34,547 bases of DNA from JAPEKQ01 sp964487295 (GTDB taxonomy: Bacteria > Joyebacterota > Joyebacteria > Joyebacterales > Joyebacteraceae), in the NCBI GenBank assembly GCA_964487295.1, contig CAZAQL010000013.1, positions 1 through 34,547 of the forward strand, written 5' to 3'. Positions 17,390 through 26,595 of this stretch are shown piece by piece (the first letter of the stretch is position 1; each line of letters starts with the position of its first letter). The translations under genes were made by a program, and so were the position numbers. A model generated the notes under the pieces. That model was not told where the DNA came from. It ran no database searches and was given only the letters and a program-made list of their open reading frames with translations.

Positions 17390-18040
17390 CTAGCGGATGA
17401 GACTGAAGAGCCTCTCGACGCGCAGACGGTTGCTGGCGGCGTCCCAGGACCAGTAGATGATGATGGCCTTGCCCTGCATGCGGGTCATGTCGAGGAAGCC
17501 CCAGTACCGGCTGTCGGCGCTCCGGTTGCGGTTGTCCCCGAGCATGAGCAGCTGCCCCTCGGGAACGGTGACCGGGCCGAAGTTGGCGATGCGTCTGAGC
17601 TCCTGCGGGTTCCCGACGGGCTCGAGCTTGACGTACTCCTCCTCGACGCGCTCGCCGTTGATGTACAGAACGTTGTCCCGGAGCTCGACCTCGTCGCCCG
17701 GCGTGCCGATGCATCGCTTCACGTAGTTCTCGCGCGGAGCTCTGGGGTCGGGGTTGGGGTACTCGAAGACGATGACGTCGCCCCGCTCGGGCTCGCGGAC
17801 GCCGCGGAGCCTGACGTCGGTGAAGGGAACCTTGATGCCGTAGAGGAACTTGTTCACGACGAGGAAGTCACCCTTGAGGAGCGTGTCCTCCATGGACTCG
17901 GACGGGATCCGGAACGTCTGCACGACGAACGCCCTGAGGATGAGAGCGAGCAGAACCGCGGTGACGACCGTCTCCACGAAGTCACGATACACCTGCTTGC
18001 GTGTGGCCGGCTTCCGCTGGCTCTTCGCCTTCCTCGCCAT
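17390..18040 (-). CDS. lepB: Signal peptidase I
   Basis: This is the membrane-anchored Ser/Lys protease that removes signal peptides from secreted proteins. The 216-residue protein has a basic N-terminus, one membrane anchor (about 23-42, VETVVTAVLLALILRAFVV), catalytic Ser49 in RIPSESMEDTL, catalytic Lys108 in ENYVKRCIGTPGD, and the late motif LMLGDNRNRSADSRYWG. It is close to the minimal bacterial length. The start is ATG 18040 with GGGAGGG about 9 bases upstream. It lies 66 bp after the DUF5683-like gene and is the last gene before the divergently controlled, same-strand heat-shock promoter; no convincing terminator is seen in the 54 bp between. Confidence 0.96.
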   Translation of the reverse strand: MARKAKSQRKPATRKQVYRDFVETVVTAVLLALILRAFVVQTFRIPSESMEDTLLKGDFLVVNKFLYGIKVPFTDVRLRGVREPERGDVIVFEYPNPDPRAPRENYVKRCIGTPGDEVELRDNVLYINGERVEEEYVKLEPVGNPQELRRIANFGPVTVPEGQLLMLGDNRNRSADSRYWGFLDMTRMQGKAIIIYWSWDAASNRLRVERLFSLIR

Positions 18041-18106
18041 CGATCGTTCCCTCCCCTGGGTGTGCTACTTCGATGTGTTCGCGGCGTCGGCGGGGTCCGC
18101 CGTGCG

Positions 18107-18694
18107 CTAGAACCGGACCTCGAACCCGATCCTGAACCCGCCCCCGGCTGTCGGGGACGCGACGATCGCGTCAAGCCCGCCGGGCACGTCCTCCTCGAAT
18201 CCCGACAGGTGCGCGTCGACGTAGGCGTCCGCGATGCTGTAGAGCGCCATGATCGCCGTCCACCAGATGAGCGACTGCCTGCGGTCGTAGTGCTCCGAGT
18301 ACTCGTCGAAGAACTTGATATCGCCGGTCTCGCGGTAGTGCCTCAGAGCGTTACGCGTCCAGCGGTCCTCGAGAAGGAGCCGAGCGAGCAGAAGAGCCTC
18401 GACGCCCCCGATGATCGCCGCCTTGCGCTCCGTGCCGTTCAGAAGCTGTCCGAGACCCGGATAGGCCGCGGAGGCGACGAGCACCCTGCTCCCGTCCGGG
18501 CGCCCTCGCCCGCTGTCCGCGCCCTCACCGGGCCGGTCGGGCTCGGCGCCGTCAGCGCGACCATCCTCAGGCGCGACGTCCCCGGCGATCTCCTCCGCGT
18601 CGGGGGCGTCCTCCTGCCGTTCGACGACCTGCGCTCCCACCGCCCCGCACAGGGCGAGGAGAACGACCAACGCGACCACGCACCCGGCTCTCAT
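18107..18694 (-). CDS. DUF5683-like envelope protein with signal peptide
   Basis: This 195-residue protein has a cleavable-looking signal peptide (MRAGCVVALVVLLALCGAVGA), a long acidic, disordered stretch (about 22-70), then a DUF5683-like core: SAAYPGLGQLLNGTERKAA, a hydrophobic segment GGVEALLLARLLL, Tyr/Arg-rich HYRETGDIKFFDEYSEHYDRR, and LIWWTAIMALYSIADAYVDAHL. The end is beta-like (GGGFRIGFEVRF), as in an outer-membrane strand. The YPGLGQ-x-NG motif is typical of the family, whose function is unknown. Its ATG overlaps the stop of the ThiI-like gene as ATGA, so the two are translationally coupled. Confidence 0.75.
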   Translation of the reverse strand: MRAGCVVALVVLLALCGAVGAQVVERQEDAPDAEEIAGDVAPEDGRADGAEPDRPGEGADSGRGRPDGSRVLVASAAYPGLGQLLNGTERKAAIIGGVEALLLARLLLEDRWTRNALRHYRETGDIKFFDEYSEHYDRRQSLIWWTAIMALYSIADAYVDAHLSGFEEDVPGGLDAIVASPTAGGGFRIGFEVRF

Positions 18695-19665
18695 CAGACC
18701 GCAAGCTCCTTCACATCACGCGACGCCATCGGCTCGACGATGAGCTCCACCGGCTCCCGGGAGAGGCTCCAGCAACGGACCCTGACGCTCTCCTGTCCCT
18801 CCGTGTCGGCGTACCGGGAGACAATGCGCGCCGCCTTGTCGAGGTTCGCGGCCGTCGGCTCTCCGCGGAAGACCCCGACGGGCCCCTTGTGGTCCACCGC
18901 CTTCACGTAGAGGACGTCCTCCGACTCAAGCTCGAAGAGCCGTTCGTTCTCAGCGTGGTTCCGCCCCACGATGAGCTTGCCGTCCTCGGAGAGCCTGAAC
19001 TGCCGGCCCATCGAGATGAGCCGCACGTCGACGTCCGAGAGCCCTCCGTGGTCCTTGACGTCCCGGAGGGCGCGCACGTAGTTCTCGTCGGTGAGCAGAC
19101 AGCCGCCGGCCGGTGACGTGTAGCGCTCGATGCCGAGGCGCTCGGCGAGCTCCATCTGCGGCTTGCGGGTCCGTCCGTGCAGGCCGAGAAGCCGCTCGCG
19201 GTCGACCCAGCCCTCGGATTCGGGAATCGTCGGAGCGAGGAGCTTCGCGGACAACGGTCGGAGCAGCCTTCCGCTCAGGCCGGAGTCCCTCTCGACCGCC
19301 CCCAGGCCGAACCGCATCTGGGACTTCGGCCGCTGCCCGACGACCTCGCCTGTGATGACGAAGGAGGCGCCGAGCTCGTCCAGGATCTCGCCCGCACGGC
19401 GCACCATGAGCGCGTGGCAGTCGATGCATGGATTCATGTGCTTGCCGTAGCCGTGACGAGGCCGCTCGATCGTCCGGAACAGGTCCTCGGTGATGTCGAT
19501 CACAACGAGCTCGATCCCGAGCTCTTCGGCCCCCACCTTCGCGCCCTCCGCCCCGAAGAACGGCGTGACGAAGCTGACGCCGATGACCTCGATGCCCTGG
19601 TCCATGATGAGCCGGGCCGCGAGCAGGCTGTCCAGGCCGCCAGAGAGGAGCGCGAGCGCCTTCAC
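18694..19665 (-). CDS. ThiI-like PP-loop ATPase with NFACT-R-like C-terminus (tRNA thiolation-like)
   Basis: This 323-residue protein has an N-terminal PP-loop nucleotide-binding motif SGGLDSLLAARL (residues 8-19), as in enzymes that adenylate tRNA for sulfur insertion (ThiI, MnmA, QueC). It also has the pairs PCIDCHALM and SPAGGCLLTDENY with conserved cysteines, and TGEVVGQRPKSQM. The C-terminal third (KLIVGRNHAENERL, then VDHKGPVGVFRG) resembles the NFACT-R nucleic-acid-binding domain, which is known to be fused to ThiI-type enzymes. The frame extends 5-prime through the tRNA-Sec gene, so I take GTG 19665, with GGGAGG 9 bases upstream. Its neighbours selD and tRNA-Sec suggest a role in tRNA thiolation or selenium-related modification. 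That role is inference; the exact target is unknown. Confidence 0.8.
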   Translation of the reverse strand: MKALALLSGGLDSLLAARLIMDQGIEVIGVSFVTPFFGAEGAKVGAEELGIELVVIDITEDLFRTIERPRHGYGKHMNPCIDCHALMVRRAGEILDELGASFVITGEVVGQRPKSQMRFGLGAVERDSGLSGRLLRPLSAKLLAPTIPESEGWVDRERLLGLHGRTRKPQMELAERLGIERYTSPAGGCLLTDENYVRALRDVKDHGGLSDVDVRLISMGRQFRLSEDGKLIVGRNHAENERLFELESEDVLYVKAVDHKGPVGVFRGEPTAANLDKAARIVSRYADTEGQESVRVRCWSLSREPVELIVEPMASRDVKELAV

Positions 19666-19696
19666 CTGTTGGAGCCTCCCGAACGTGGAATGGTTG

Positions 19697-19795
19697 TGGC
19701 GGGAATGTGTGGGAATCGAACCCACCCCGGACGGGATCAGCCGCCCAGCATAAGGGTTTGAAGCCCTCGGGGCCCACCAGGACCCATCCATCCCC
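19697..19795 (-). tRNA. selC: tRNA-Sec (anticodon UCA)
   Basis: Read on the minus strand, the gene runs from 19795 to 19700 plus an encoded CCA (19699-19697), with G as discriminator. The acceptor stem is 8 positions (GGGGATGG with ACATTCCC: seven pairs including one G-U, and one G-A mismatch at the inner end). The D arm is a 6-bp stem (GGGTCC/GGGCCC) with a 4-base loop. The anticodon stem is GAGGG/CCCTT with loop CTTCAAA, giving anticodon TCA. There is a long variable arm (GGGCGG/CCGTCC) and a T arm GTGGG-TTCGATT-CCCAC. The long acceptor and D stems, long variable arm and UCA anticodon identify selenocysteine tRNA. It lies between selD and the ThiI-like gene in the same direction. Confidence 0.96.
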
Positions 19796-19858
19796 GCATG
19801 CCGGTTGGTCGACACGGCGGCGGCCCTCGGCTCGGGACCGGCACCGTGACTCGTGAGG

Positions 19859-19887
19859 AGTATAACCGAGATGCGGGGCGCTGGCTA
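19859..19887 (-). promoter_or_regulatory. Possible promoter for tRNA-Sec
   Basis: TATACT (19859-19864, minus strand) lies 17 bp downstream of TAGCCA (19882-19887), a 4-of-6 match to TTGACA that overlaps the selD stop codon. The predicted start is about 57 bases before the tRNA. The -10 is identical to those of rpsU and dus, but the -35 is weak, so the tRNA may also be read from upstream. Confidence 0.5.
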
Positions 19888-20928
19888 CCGGAGGGTGAGC
19901 GGGACCGCCGAGGTCGCCTCGACGCTGCCGATCCTCCACCAGCGTGCGCCGCGCTCGCTCATCTCCCGCTCGAACACGGGAAGCGCCTCCTCCGGGAGCG
20001 CTGAGAGCAGCCCTCCCGAGGTCTGAGGATCGAACGCAAGCTCCGCCGCCACGGCGTCCTCCGTGACCACGGACACCCGGGGCGCGTAGAAGTGCCGGTT
20101 CGTGCCGAGGCCCCCGGGCGCGATCCCGTCGGCGCAGAGCTCGCGCGCCCCGTCGAGGAGCGGCAGCGCGGAGGCGTCGATGACGATGCTCACGCCGCTT
20201 CCCTCGGCCATCTCGAGCGCGTGCCCCACCAGGCCGAACCCTGTCACGTCCGTCACGGCGTGCGCGCCCGCGGCGACAAGGGCTCTCGAGGCGTCGGCGT
20301 TGAGCGACGCCATGACCTCGGTCAGCGCGCTGACGCCATCGGGCGATACACGCTCGTACTTGATCCCGGTCGAGATGACGCCGCTTCCGAGCGGCTTCGT
20401 CAGGACGAGCGCGTCACCCTCCCTGGCGCCGGCGTTCGTCAACACCCGGTCCGGATGCACACGGCCGACGACGGCAAGACCGAACTTGAGCTCCTGGTCG
20501 CTGACCGAGTGTCCTCCGATCGTGAGCACTCCGGCCTCGAGCGCCTTCTCCTGCGCCCCGGCGAGGATCGCTCCGAGGACTGAGTTCGGGAGCTCGCCGT
20601 CGGGGAAGCACACGATGTTGAGCGCCACGAGCGGCTCGGCGCCCATCGCGTACACATCGGAGATCGAATTGGCCGCGGCGACTCGCCCGAAGTCCCGCGG
20701 GTCGTCGACGACAGGCGTGAAGAAGTCGAGCGTGAGAACGAGCGCCGTCTCCGCATCGAGACGATACACCCCCGCGTCGTCCGCCGTGCTGGTCGAGACC
20801 AACACCCGCGGATCCACGATCGGCGAGAGTCCGCTCAGCGCCTCGGCGAGGTCCTCCGGACCCAGCTTCGAGGCTCAGCCGGAGCAGCGGACTTTCTGGG
20901 TCAGCTTGTAGATCTCCTCACGAGACAC
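19885..20928 (-). CDS. selD: Selenide, water dikinase SelD, itself a selenoprotein (in-frame UGA)
   Basis: SelD makes selenophosphate from selenide and ATP, the selenium donor for selenocysteine. From GTG 20928 (GGAGG 4-5 bases upstream, 8 bp after the glmS stop) the frame reads MSREEIYKLTQKVRCSG, then UGA at 20875-20877 (codon 18), then ASKLGPEDLAEAL. The UGA falls at the catalytic Cys/Sec position and is followed at +3 by the conserved Lys, as in other SelD proteins (E. coli Cys17/Lys20). The rest is a normal SelD: STADDAGVYRLD, LTLDFFTPVVDDP, ANSISDVYAMGAEPL, TIGGHSVSD, VTDVTGFGLVGHALEMAEGS and FDPQTSGGLL. Total 347 residues. Reading UGA as stop would leave only a GTG start at 20817 and lose the active site. 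The SECIS-like hairpin and adjacent tRNA-Sec support recoding. Confidence 0.94.
20840..20874 (-). promoter_or_regulatory. SECIS-like hairpin in selD mRNA
   Basis: Immediately after the UGA, GCCTCG (20869-20874) pairs perfectly with CGAGGC (20840-20845). An internal loop follows, then an upper stem GGTCC/GGACC closing a GGA loop centred 17-19 bases after the UGA. A hairpin directly downstream of the UGA with its apical loop at this distance fits the bacterial SECIS, which recruits SelB. The element lies within coding sequence, as is usual in bacteria. Confidence 0.8.
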
Positions 20929-20936
20929 ACTGCCTC

Positions 20937-22766
<1,830 letters not shown>

Positions 22767-24128
22767 CTATCCACTTCCTTCCCCGGAGTCCGCAAGCGCT
22801 TCCTCGGCCAGCGTCGCGAGGTTCTCCGCTCGCTCGGCGTCGGGCGCTTCGGCGATCACACGTACGATCGGCTCCGTGTTCGAAGGACGCACATGAACCC
22901 AGCTGTCCGCCCACAGGATCTTCACCCCGTCGGTCCTGTCCACCTCCCCGCCAGGCATCCGCTCCATCAGGAGTTCCTCGAGAGTGTCGCCTCCCGCGAC
23001 GGACGCCGGGAGCTTTCGCTTGACGATGACGTAGGACGGGAGCGCCCGGACGAGCTCCCCGATGCCGTCCGCCCCGGATCCCGCCATGTGACTCACGACG
23101 ATCGCCGCGGCGACGGCCGCGTCGCGTCCGAGATGGACATCCGGCATCACCACACCGCCGTTGCCCTCGCCACCTACGACGGCCGAGACCTCGGCCATCT
23201 TCGCCACAACGTTCGCCTCCCCGACGGCCGTCCGAAGGACCTCGGCTCCATACCGGGCCGCCACGTCGTCGATCATGCGGCTCGTCGATACGTTCGTGAC
23301 GACGGGACCAGGCTCGGACGCCAGGACGGCATCGGCCGCCAGTGCCAGCGTGTACTCCTCGCCGACGGCTGTCCCCGCCTCGTCCACGATCGCCAGCCTG
23401 TCGGCGTCGGGATCGCAGGCCAGCCCGACCGAGGCGCCGAGCTCCCGTACGCGCTCCCCGAGAGCCGTCAGACTGGAGGGGATCGGTTCCGCCACGCGGG
23501 GGAACCCGGCACCCGCGTCGGCGTAAATGAGCTCGACGCGGCATCCGAGCCGTGTGAGCACATCGGGAAGGATCACGGCGCCCGCGGCGTTACAGCAGTC
23601 GAGAACGACGAGCGGCGCCGCGCGCTCGATGGCGTCGGCGTTCACGTGCCTTGACCCCAGCACGCGTTTGATGTGGATCTCGACGGCATCGGCGCGCTCG
23701 AACTCGCCCGCGTGCTCGCACGGGGCCGCCGCCATGCCCGAGAGCTCGTCGGCCCGCGCGAAGACCTTCTCCCCTTCCTCTCGCGTGACGAACACCCCCG
23801 AGTTCGAGAAGAACTTGAGCCCGTTGTACTCGGCCGGATTATGGCTCGCCGTGATGCAGATCCCGCCGGCCAGCTCGAGCGAGCGCACGGCGATCCCGAC
23901 GGTCGGAGTCGGCAGGATGCCGAGCCGCACGGCACGGGCTCCGCAGTCCGAAAGCCCCATCACGACGGCCTCCTCGAGCGCTTCGCCTCCCGGGCGGGAG
24001 TCCCACCCGACGGCGATGCGCCCGCCCACGATGTCACCGAACGCGCGCGCGTAGCGGCGAGCGATGGTCGCGTCGAGGTCCCGCGGCACGATGCCGCGCA
24101 CGCCCGCCACGCTCCTGATGAGCGTCAT
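22767..24128 (-). CDS. glmM: Phosphoglucosamine mutase GlmM (phosphohexomutase family)
   Basis: GlmM converts glucosamine-6-phosphate to glucosamine-1-phosphate. The 453-residue protein carries the alpha-D-phosphohexomutase motifs: catalytic phospho-Ser95 in ITASHNPAEYNGLKF, the metal loop DPDADRLAIVD, the sugar loop GGEGNGGVV, and the phosphate-binding loop RPSNTEPIVRV. RPSNTEP, rather than the RxSGTEP common in bacterial GlmM, gives it a flavour nearer the archaeal-like phosphohexomutases. Its direct linkage to glmS argues for glucosamine as substrate; phosphoglucomutase/phosphomannomutase activity is the alternative. ATG 24128 overlaps the stop of the upstream lipoprotein gene (ATGA). Confidence 0.92.
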   Translation of the reverse strand: MTLIRSVAGVRGIVPRDLDATIARRYARAFGDIVGGRIAVGWDSRPGGEALEEAVVMGLSDCGARAVRLGILPTPTVGIAVRSLELAGGICITASHNPAEYNGLKFFSNSGVFVTREEGEKVFARADELSGMAAAPCEHAGEFERADAVEIHIKRVLGSRHVNADAIERAAPLVVLDCCNAAGAVILPDVLTRLGCRVELIYADAGAGFPRVAEPIPSSLTALGERVRELGASVGLACDPDADRLAIVDEAGTAVGEEYTLALAADAVLASEPGPVVTNVSTSRMIDDVAARYGAEVLRTAVGEANVVAKMAEVSAVVGGEGNGGVVMPDVHLGRDAAVAAAIVVSHMAGSGADGIGELVRALPSYVIVKRKLPASVAGGDTLEELLMERMPGGEVDRTDGVKILWADSWVHVRPSNTEPIVRVIAEAPDAERAENLATLAEEALADSGEGSG

Positions 24129-25963
24129 GGCGCCTCCTCGTCCGATCCGACCTCATCCGACCCAACCTCGTCCGATCCAACCTCGTCCGCGCCCGCCTCC
24201 GGTTCCTCTCCGAGCGCCTCGAGCGCTTCCTCGGCGTACTTCGTGCCCGGGTATCGCTCGACCACAAGTCGATAGGCCTCGGCGGCGCGCATGGCCTGTC
24301 CCAGCACGTTGTCCCGGGCCCAGGCCGCGGCGAGCGCGGCCTTCGGTCCCAGTCGGGTCCCCCCGAAATTCTCCACGACCATCGAGTAGTGCTCGATCGC
24401 CCGCTCCGCGTCGTCCATCTTGAAGAGATAGATCTCCCCCGCGCGGAACATCGCCCGCGCGACGTCGGGAGTCACCACCGTGTCCGGCTCCGCCACAGCG
24501 AGCGCGGTCGTGTCCGCCACAGCGAGCGCGACCGTGTCCGCCACAGCGAGCGCGACCGTGTCCGCCAACGCGAGCGCGGCCGTATCCGCCGCCGCGAGCG
24601 CGACCGTGTCCGCCGCCGCGAGCGCGGTCGTGTCCCCCACAGCGAGCGCGGTCGTGTCCCCCACAGCGAGCGCGACCGTATCCGCCACAGCGAGCGCGGT
24701 CGTGTCCGCCGCCTCCTCTCCCGTCTGTGAGAGCAGCGAATCGTCGAGCACCGTGACGAACTGTGACTGGTCCTCGGACAGAGCCTCCGTTGTATCGGCC
24801 TTCGCGTCTGCGCCCGAGCGCCAGCGCTCGATGGCATCGAGCGCCTGCTTGAGGTTCTCGACGTCGCGGATGGCGTCCGTGGCCCTGCGAGCCACCTCCG
24901 TGCGCGGCCCCTCGTCCTTCGCCTGCCGGAACGACTCGATGGCCTCATCGAAGCTCCCGTAGTCGTCACGGCGAATGAGGCCGATACGGTAGAGGGCCTC
25001 CGCGGCGGCCTCCGAACGCTGGTGCGAGGCGGCGATCCCGGCGTAGGTCGAGATCGCGTCCTCCAGGTCTCCCCGAAGGTCGAGCGTCCGGCCCCTCAGG
25101 AGCAGCACGCGATCCAGATCATCCCGATCCGTCGTGCGGTACTCAAGTTCGGCCAGGACCTCCAGAGCCTCGTCGAGGCGCCCCATCTCGATGGAGACCT
25201 CGGCCAGTCTGACGCGCGCCTCGAAGGCGAGCTGACGCGCCCCGCGCTCCTCGCTCACCAGCGCGAGCTGGTGCGCGGCGTCCTCGAGCTTCCCCATGGC
25301 CACGTAGTTCTCAGCCGCGAGGAACCGGATCTCGGCCCTGAGCTCGCTGTTCGGAAAGCGCTCGAGCGCGGTCAGATAGGCCTCGGCCGCGCCGTCGTAA
25401 CGCCGGCGCGAGTGCCTCGCCCGGCCGATCATCATCATCGCGTCATCGGAGAGATCCGCGGGCGGATCGGAGTAGGCGAGATCCTCCAGCGTCTGCTCGG
25501 CGCTGACGGGATTGTCGCGCGCGAGCATGACCGCGCCGAGCAGATACCCGGCCTCCGGCGCAAGGTCGCTGTCGGGGTAGAGACGGGAGAACTCGGTGAG
25601 TCTCGTCTCGGCAGTCTCGTACTTGCCCTGGTGATAGAGGGCCGTGGCGAGAAGCAGGAGGGCGTCGTCCGCCCAATCGGACTCCGGGTGCAGTCTGAGC
25701 ACGCGGCCGCTCTTCTCGATGACGCGGTCGAGCAGCTCGATCTCCTGCGAGGACGGATCGGAGTCGGGCGCGCGGTTGGAGCGCATCGACTCCGCCTCGG
25801 CGTATGCCGCCTTCGCATGGTAGAACGTGTTGTAGTAGACACAACCACTCAGTACGAGGGCGGCCACGACGGCGAGGCCCGCGACGGCGATGGCGGCGCG
25901 CGTGCTGTTCGTCACGATGGGTCTCCCGAACCGGGCGCTCACTGCACGCGCCGCGGCCTTCAT
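24125..25963 (-). CDS. TPR-repeat lipoprotein with Ala/Asp/Thr tandem repeats
   Basis: This 612-residue protein begins with a long signal sequence (about 21-41) ending in a lipobox LVLSGC (Cys41). Repeated TPR-like helices follow (about 75-390, for example ALLLLATALYHQGKYETAETRLTEF). A low-complexity block made of nine octapeptides of the type DT[VT]ALAVA spans about residues 418-490. Two more TPR-like helices (about 500-585, AGEIYLFKMDDAERAIEHYSMVVENF) and a DEVGS pentapeptide repeat near the C-terminus complete it. The architecture recalls outer-membrane assembly or gliding-type TPR lipoproteins (BamD/YbgF-like), but I cannot name a specific partner. The start overlaps the pyrR stop (ATGA) and the stop overlaps the glmM start, so it is tightly coupled within the operon. 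Confidence 0.82.
   Translation of the reverse strand: MKAAARAVSARFGRPIVTNSTRAAIAVAGLAVVAALVLSGCVYYNTFYHAKAAYAEAESMRSNRAPDSDPSSQEIELLDRVIEKSGRVLRLHPESDWADDALLLLATALYHQGKYETAETRLTEFSRLYPDSDLAPEAGYLLGAVMLARDNPVSAEQTLEDLAYSDPPADLSDDAMMMIGRARHSRRRYDGAAEAYLTALERFPNSELRAEIRFLAAENYVAMGKLEDAAHQLALVSEERGARQLAFEARVRLAEVSIEMGRLDEALEVLAELEYRTTDRDDLDRVLLLRGRTLDLRGDLEDAISTYAGIAASHQRSEAAAEALYRIGLIRRDDYGSFDEAIESFRQAKDEGPRTEVARRATDAIRDVENLKQALDAIERWRSGADAKADTTEALSEDQSQFVTVLDDSLLSQTGEEAADTTALAVADTVALAVGDTTALAVGDTTALAAADTVALAAADTAALALADTVALAVADTVALAVADTTALAVAEPDTVVTPDVARAMFRAGEIYLFKMDDAERAIEHYSMVVENFGGTRLGPKAALAAAWARDNVLGQAMRAAEAYRLVVERYPGTKYAEEALEALGEEPEAGADEVGSDEVGSDEVGSDEEAP
24137..24190 (-). repeat. 15-bp tandem repeat encoding DEVGS
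   Basis: The unit GA(C/T)GAGGT(T/C)GG(A/G)TCG is present about 3.5 times and encodes repeated DEVGS at the C-terminus of the TPR lipoprotein. Unit length is a multiple of three, so copy-number change keeps frame. Confidence 0.8.
24491..24708 (-). repeat. 24-bp tandem repeat (nine units) inside the TPR lipoprotein gene
   Basis: Nine degenerate 24-bp units, seen on the plus strand as GCCACAGCGAGCGCG followed by (G/A)(T/C)CGTGTCC, encode DT[VT]ALA[VA][AG]. Substitutions are mostly at a few codon positions. Slipped-strand mispairing would change protein length by eight residues per unit without a frameshift. Confidence 0.88.
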
Positions 25964-26505
25964 CCGTCCTCGCGGGAGAGGATCAGGACCTCATCCTCGC
26001 CGTCCTTCTCCTCCATCCGCACGGATATGACCTCACGGTCGGAGGTCGGCACGTTCTTTCCCACGTAGTCGGCCCTGATCGGCAGTTCACGGTGCCCGCG
26101 ATCGACCATGACAGCCAGCTGGACGGCCTTCGGACGCCCGAAGTCGATGATCTCGTCGAGGGCGGCCCGCACGGTGCGCCCCGTGAAGAGAACGTCGTCC
26201 GCCAGGACGAGGGTCTTGCTCTGTATGTCGAAGGGGATGTTGCTCTCATTCACAACGGGCTGCTCCGCGATGGTCTGCAGATCGTCCCGGTAGAGCGTGA
26301 TGTCCAGAACGCCCGCGGGAACCCTGACCTTCTCGATCTCCTCGATGGCATCCACGAGTCTCCTCGCCACGAACGCCCCTCTTGTCTGGATCCCGATCAC
26401 GGCCAGCCCCTCAATGCCCCCGTTCCTCTCGAGGATCTCGTGAGCGATTCGCGTGATCGCGCGGCGCATGTCATCGGCGCTCATGACGCGGGCCTTGGTC
26501 TTCAC
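25960..26505 (-). CDS. pyrR: Bifunctional PyrR (pyrimidine regulator / uracil phosphoribosyltransferase)
   Basis: PyrR binds pyr mRNA leaders in response to UMP/PRPP and has uracil phosphoribosyltransferase activity. The 181-residue protein shows RRAITRIAHEILERN near the start, VIGIQTRGAFVARRL, the PRPP loop TLVLADDVLFTGRTVRAALD, and VDRGHRELPIRADYVGKNVPTS. The open frame extends upstream, but GTG 26505 is chosen because GGAGGTGG lies 6 bases upstream and the protein start then matches the family. No pyr biosynthesis gene is in the window, so PyrR would act on pyr mRNAs elsewhere, or serve mainly in uracil salvage. Its stop overlaps the next gene by four bases. Confidence 0.94.
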   Translation of the reverse strand: MKTKARVMSADDMRRAITRIAHEILERNGGIEGLAVIGIQTRGAFVARRLVDAIEEIEKVRVPAGVLDITLYRDDLQTIAEQPVVNESNIPFDIQSKTLVLADDVLFTGRTVRAALDEIIDFGRPKAVQLAVMVDRGHRELPIRADYVGKNVPTSDREVISVRMEEKDGEDEVLILSREDG

Positions 26506-26545
26506 GTCGTGCCACCTCCGGTAAGCGTCCCTGACCATCGCCTCC

Positions 26546-26568
26546 GGGCGCGCGGGTCCTCCGCGCCC
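26546..26568 (-). promoter_or_regulatory. Hairpin in the ecfA2-pyrR spacer
   Basis: GGGCGCG (26546-26552) pairs with CGCGCCC (26562-26568) around a 9-base loop, about 40 bp upstream of the pyrR start, in a 90-bp gap that otherwise holds only the pyrR ribosome-binding site. No U-tract is present. I cannot match it to the known PyrR-binding loop consensus. It could attenuate or stabilise the downstream message. Confidence 0.4.
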
Positions 26569-26595
26569 TCTCGAAACCGCCCAGAATCTACCACC

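Noticed and set aside
18694..19815. Longer N-terminus for the ThiI-like protein
   Set aside because: The extra 50 codons translate tRNA-Sec; a GTG with GGGAGG at 19665 gives a normal start.
19885..20817. SelD read as a 310-residue protein starting at 20817
   Set aside because: It lacks the catalytic residue and the conserved Lys; the upstream frame with UGA and a ribosome site restores full length.
24389..24730. Arg/Ser/Glu repeat protein on the plus strand
   Set aside because: It is the complement of the 24-bp repeat array in the TPR lipoprotein; repeats read in another frame always look like a repeat protein.
26506..26595. PyrR-binding attenuator before pyrR
   Set aside because: A 7-bp hairpin is present but no terminator T-run and no recognisable PyrR loop consensus; kept only as a generic hairpin.
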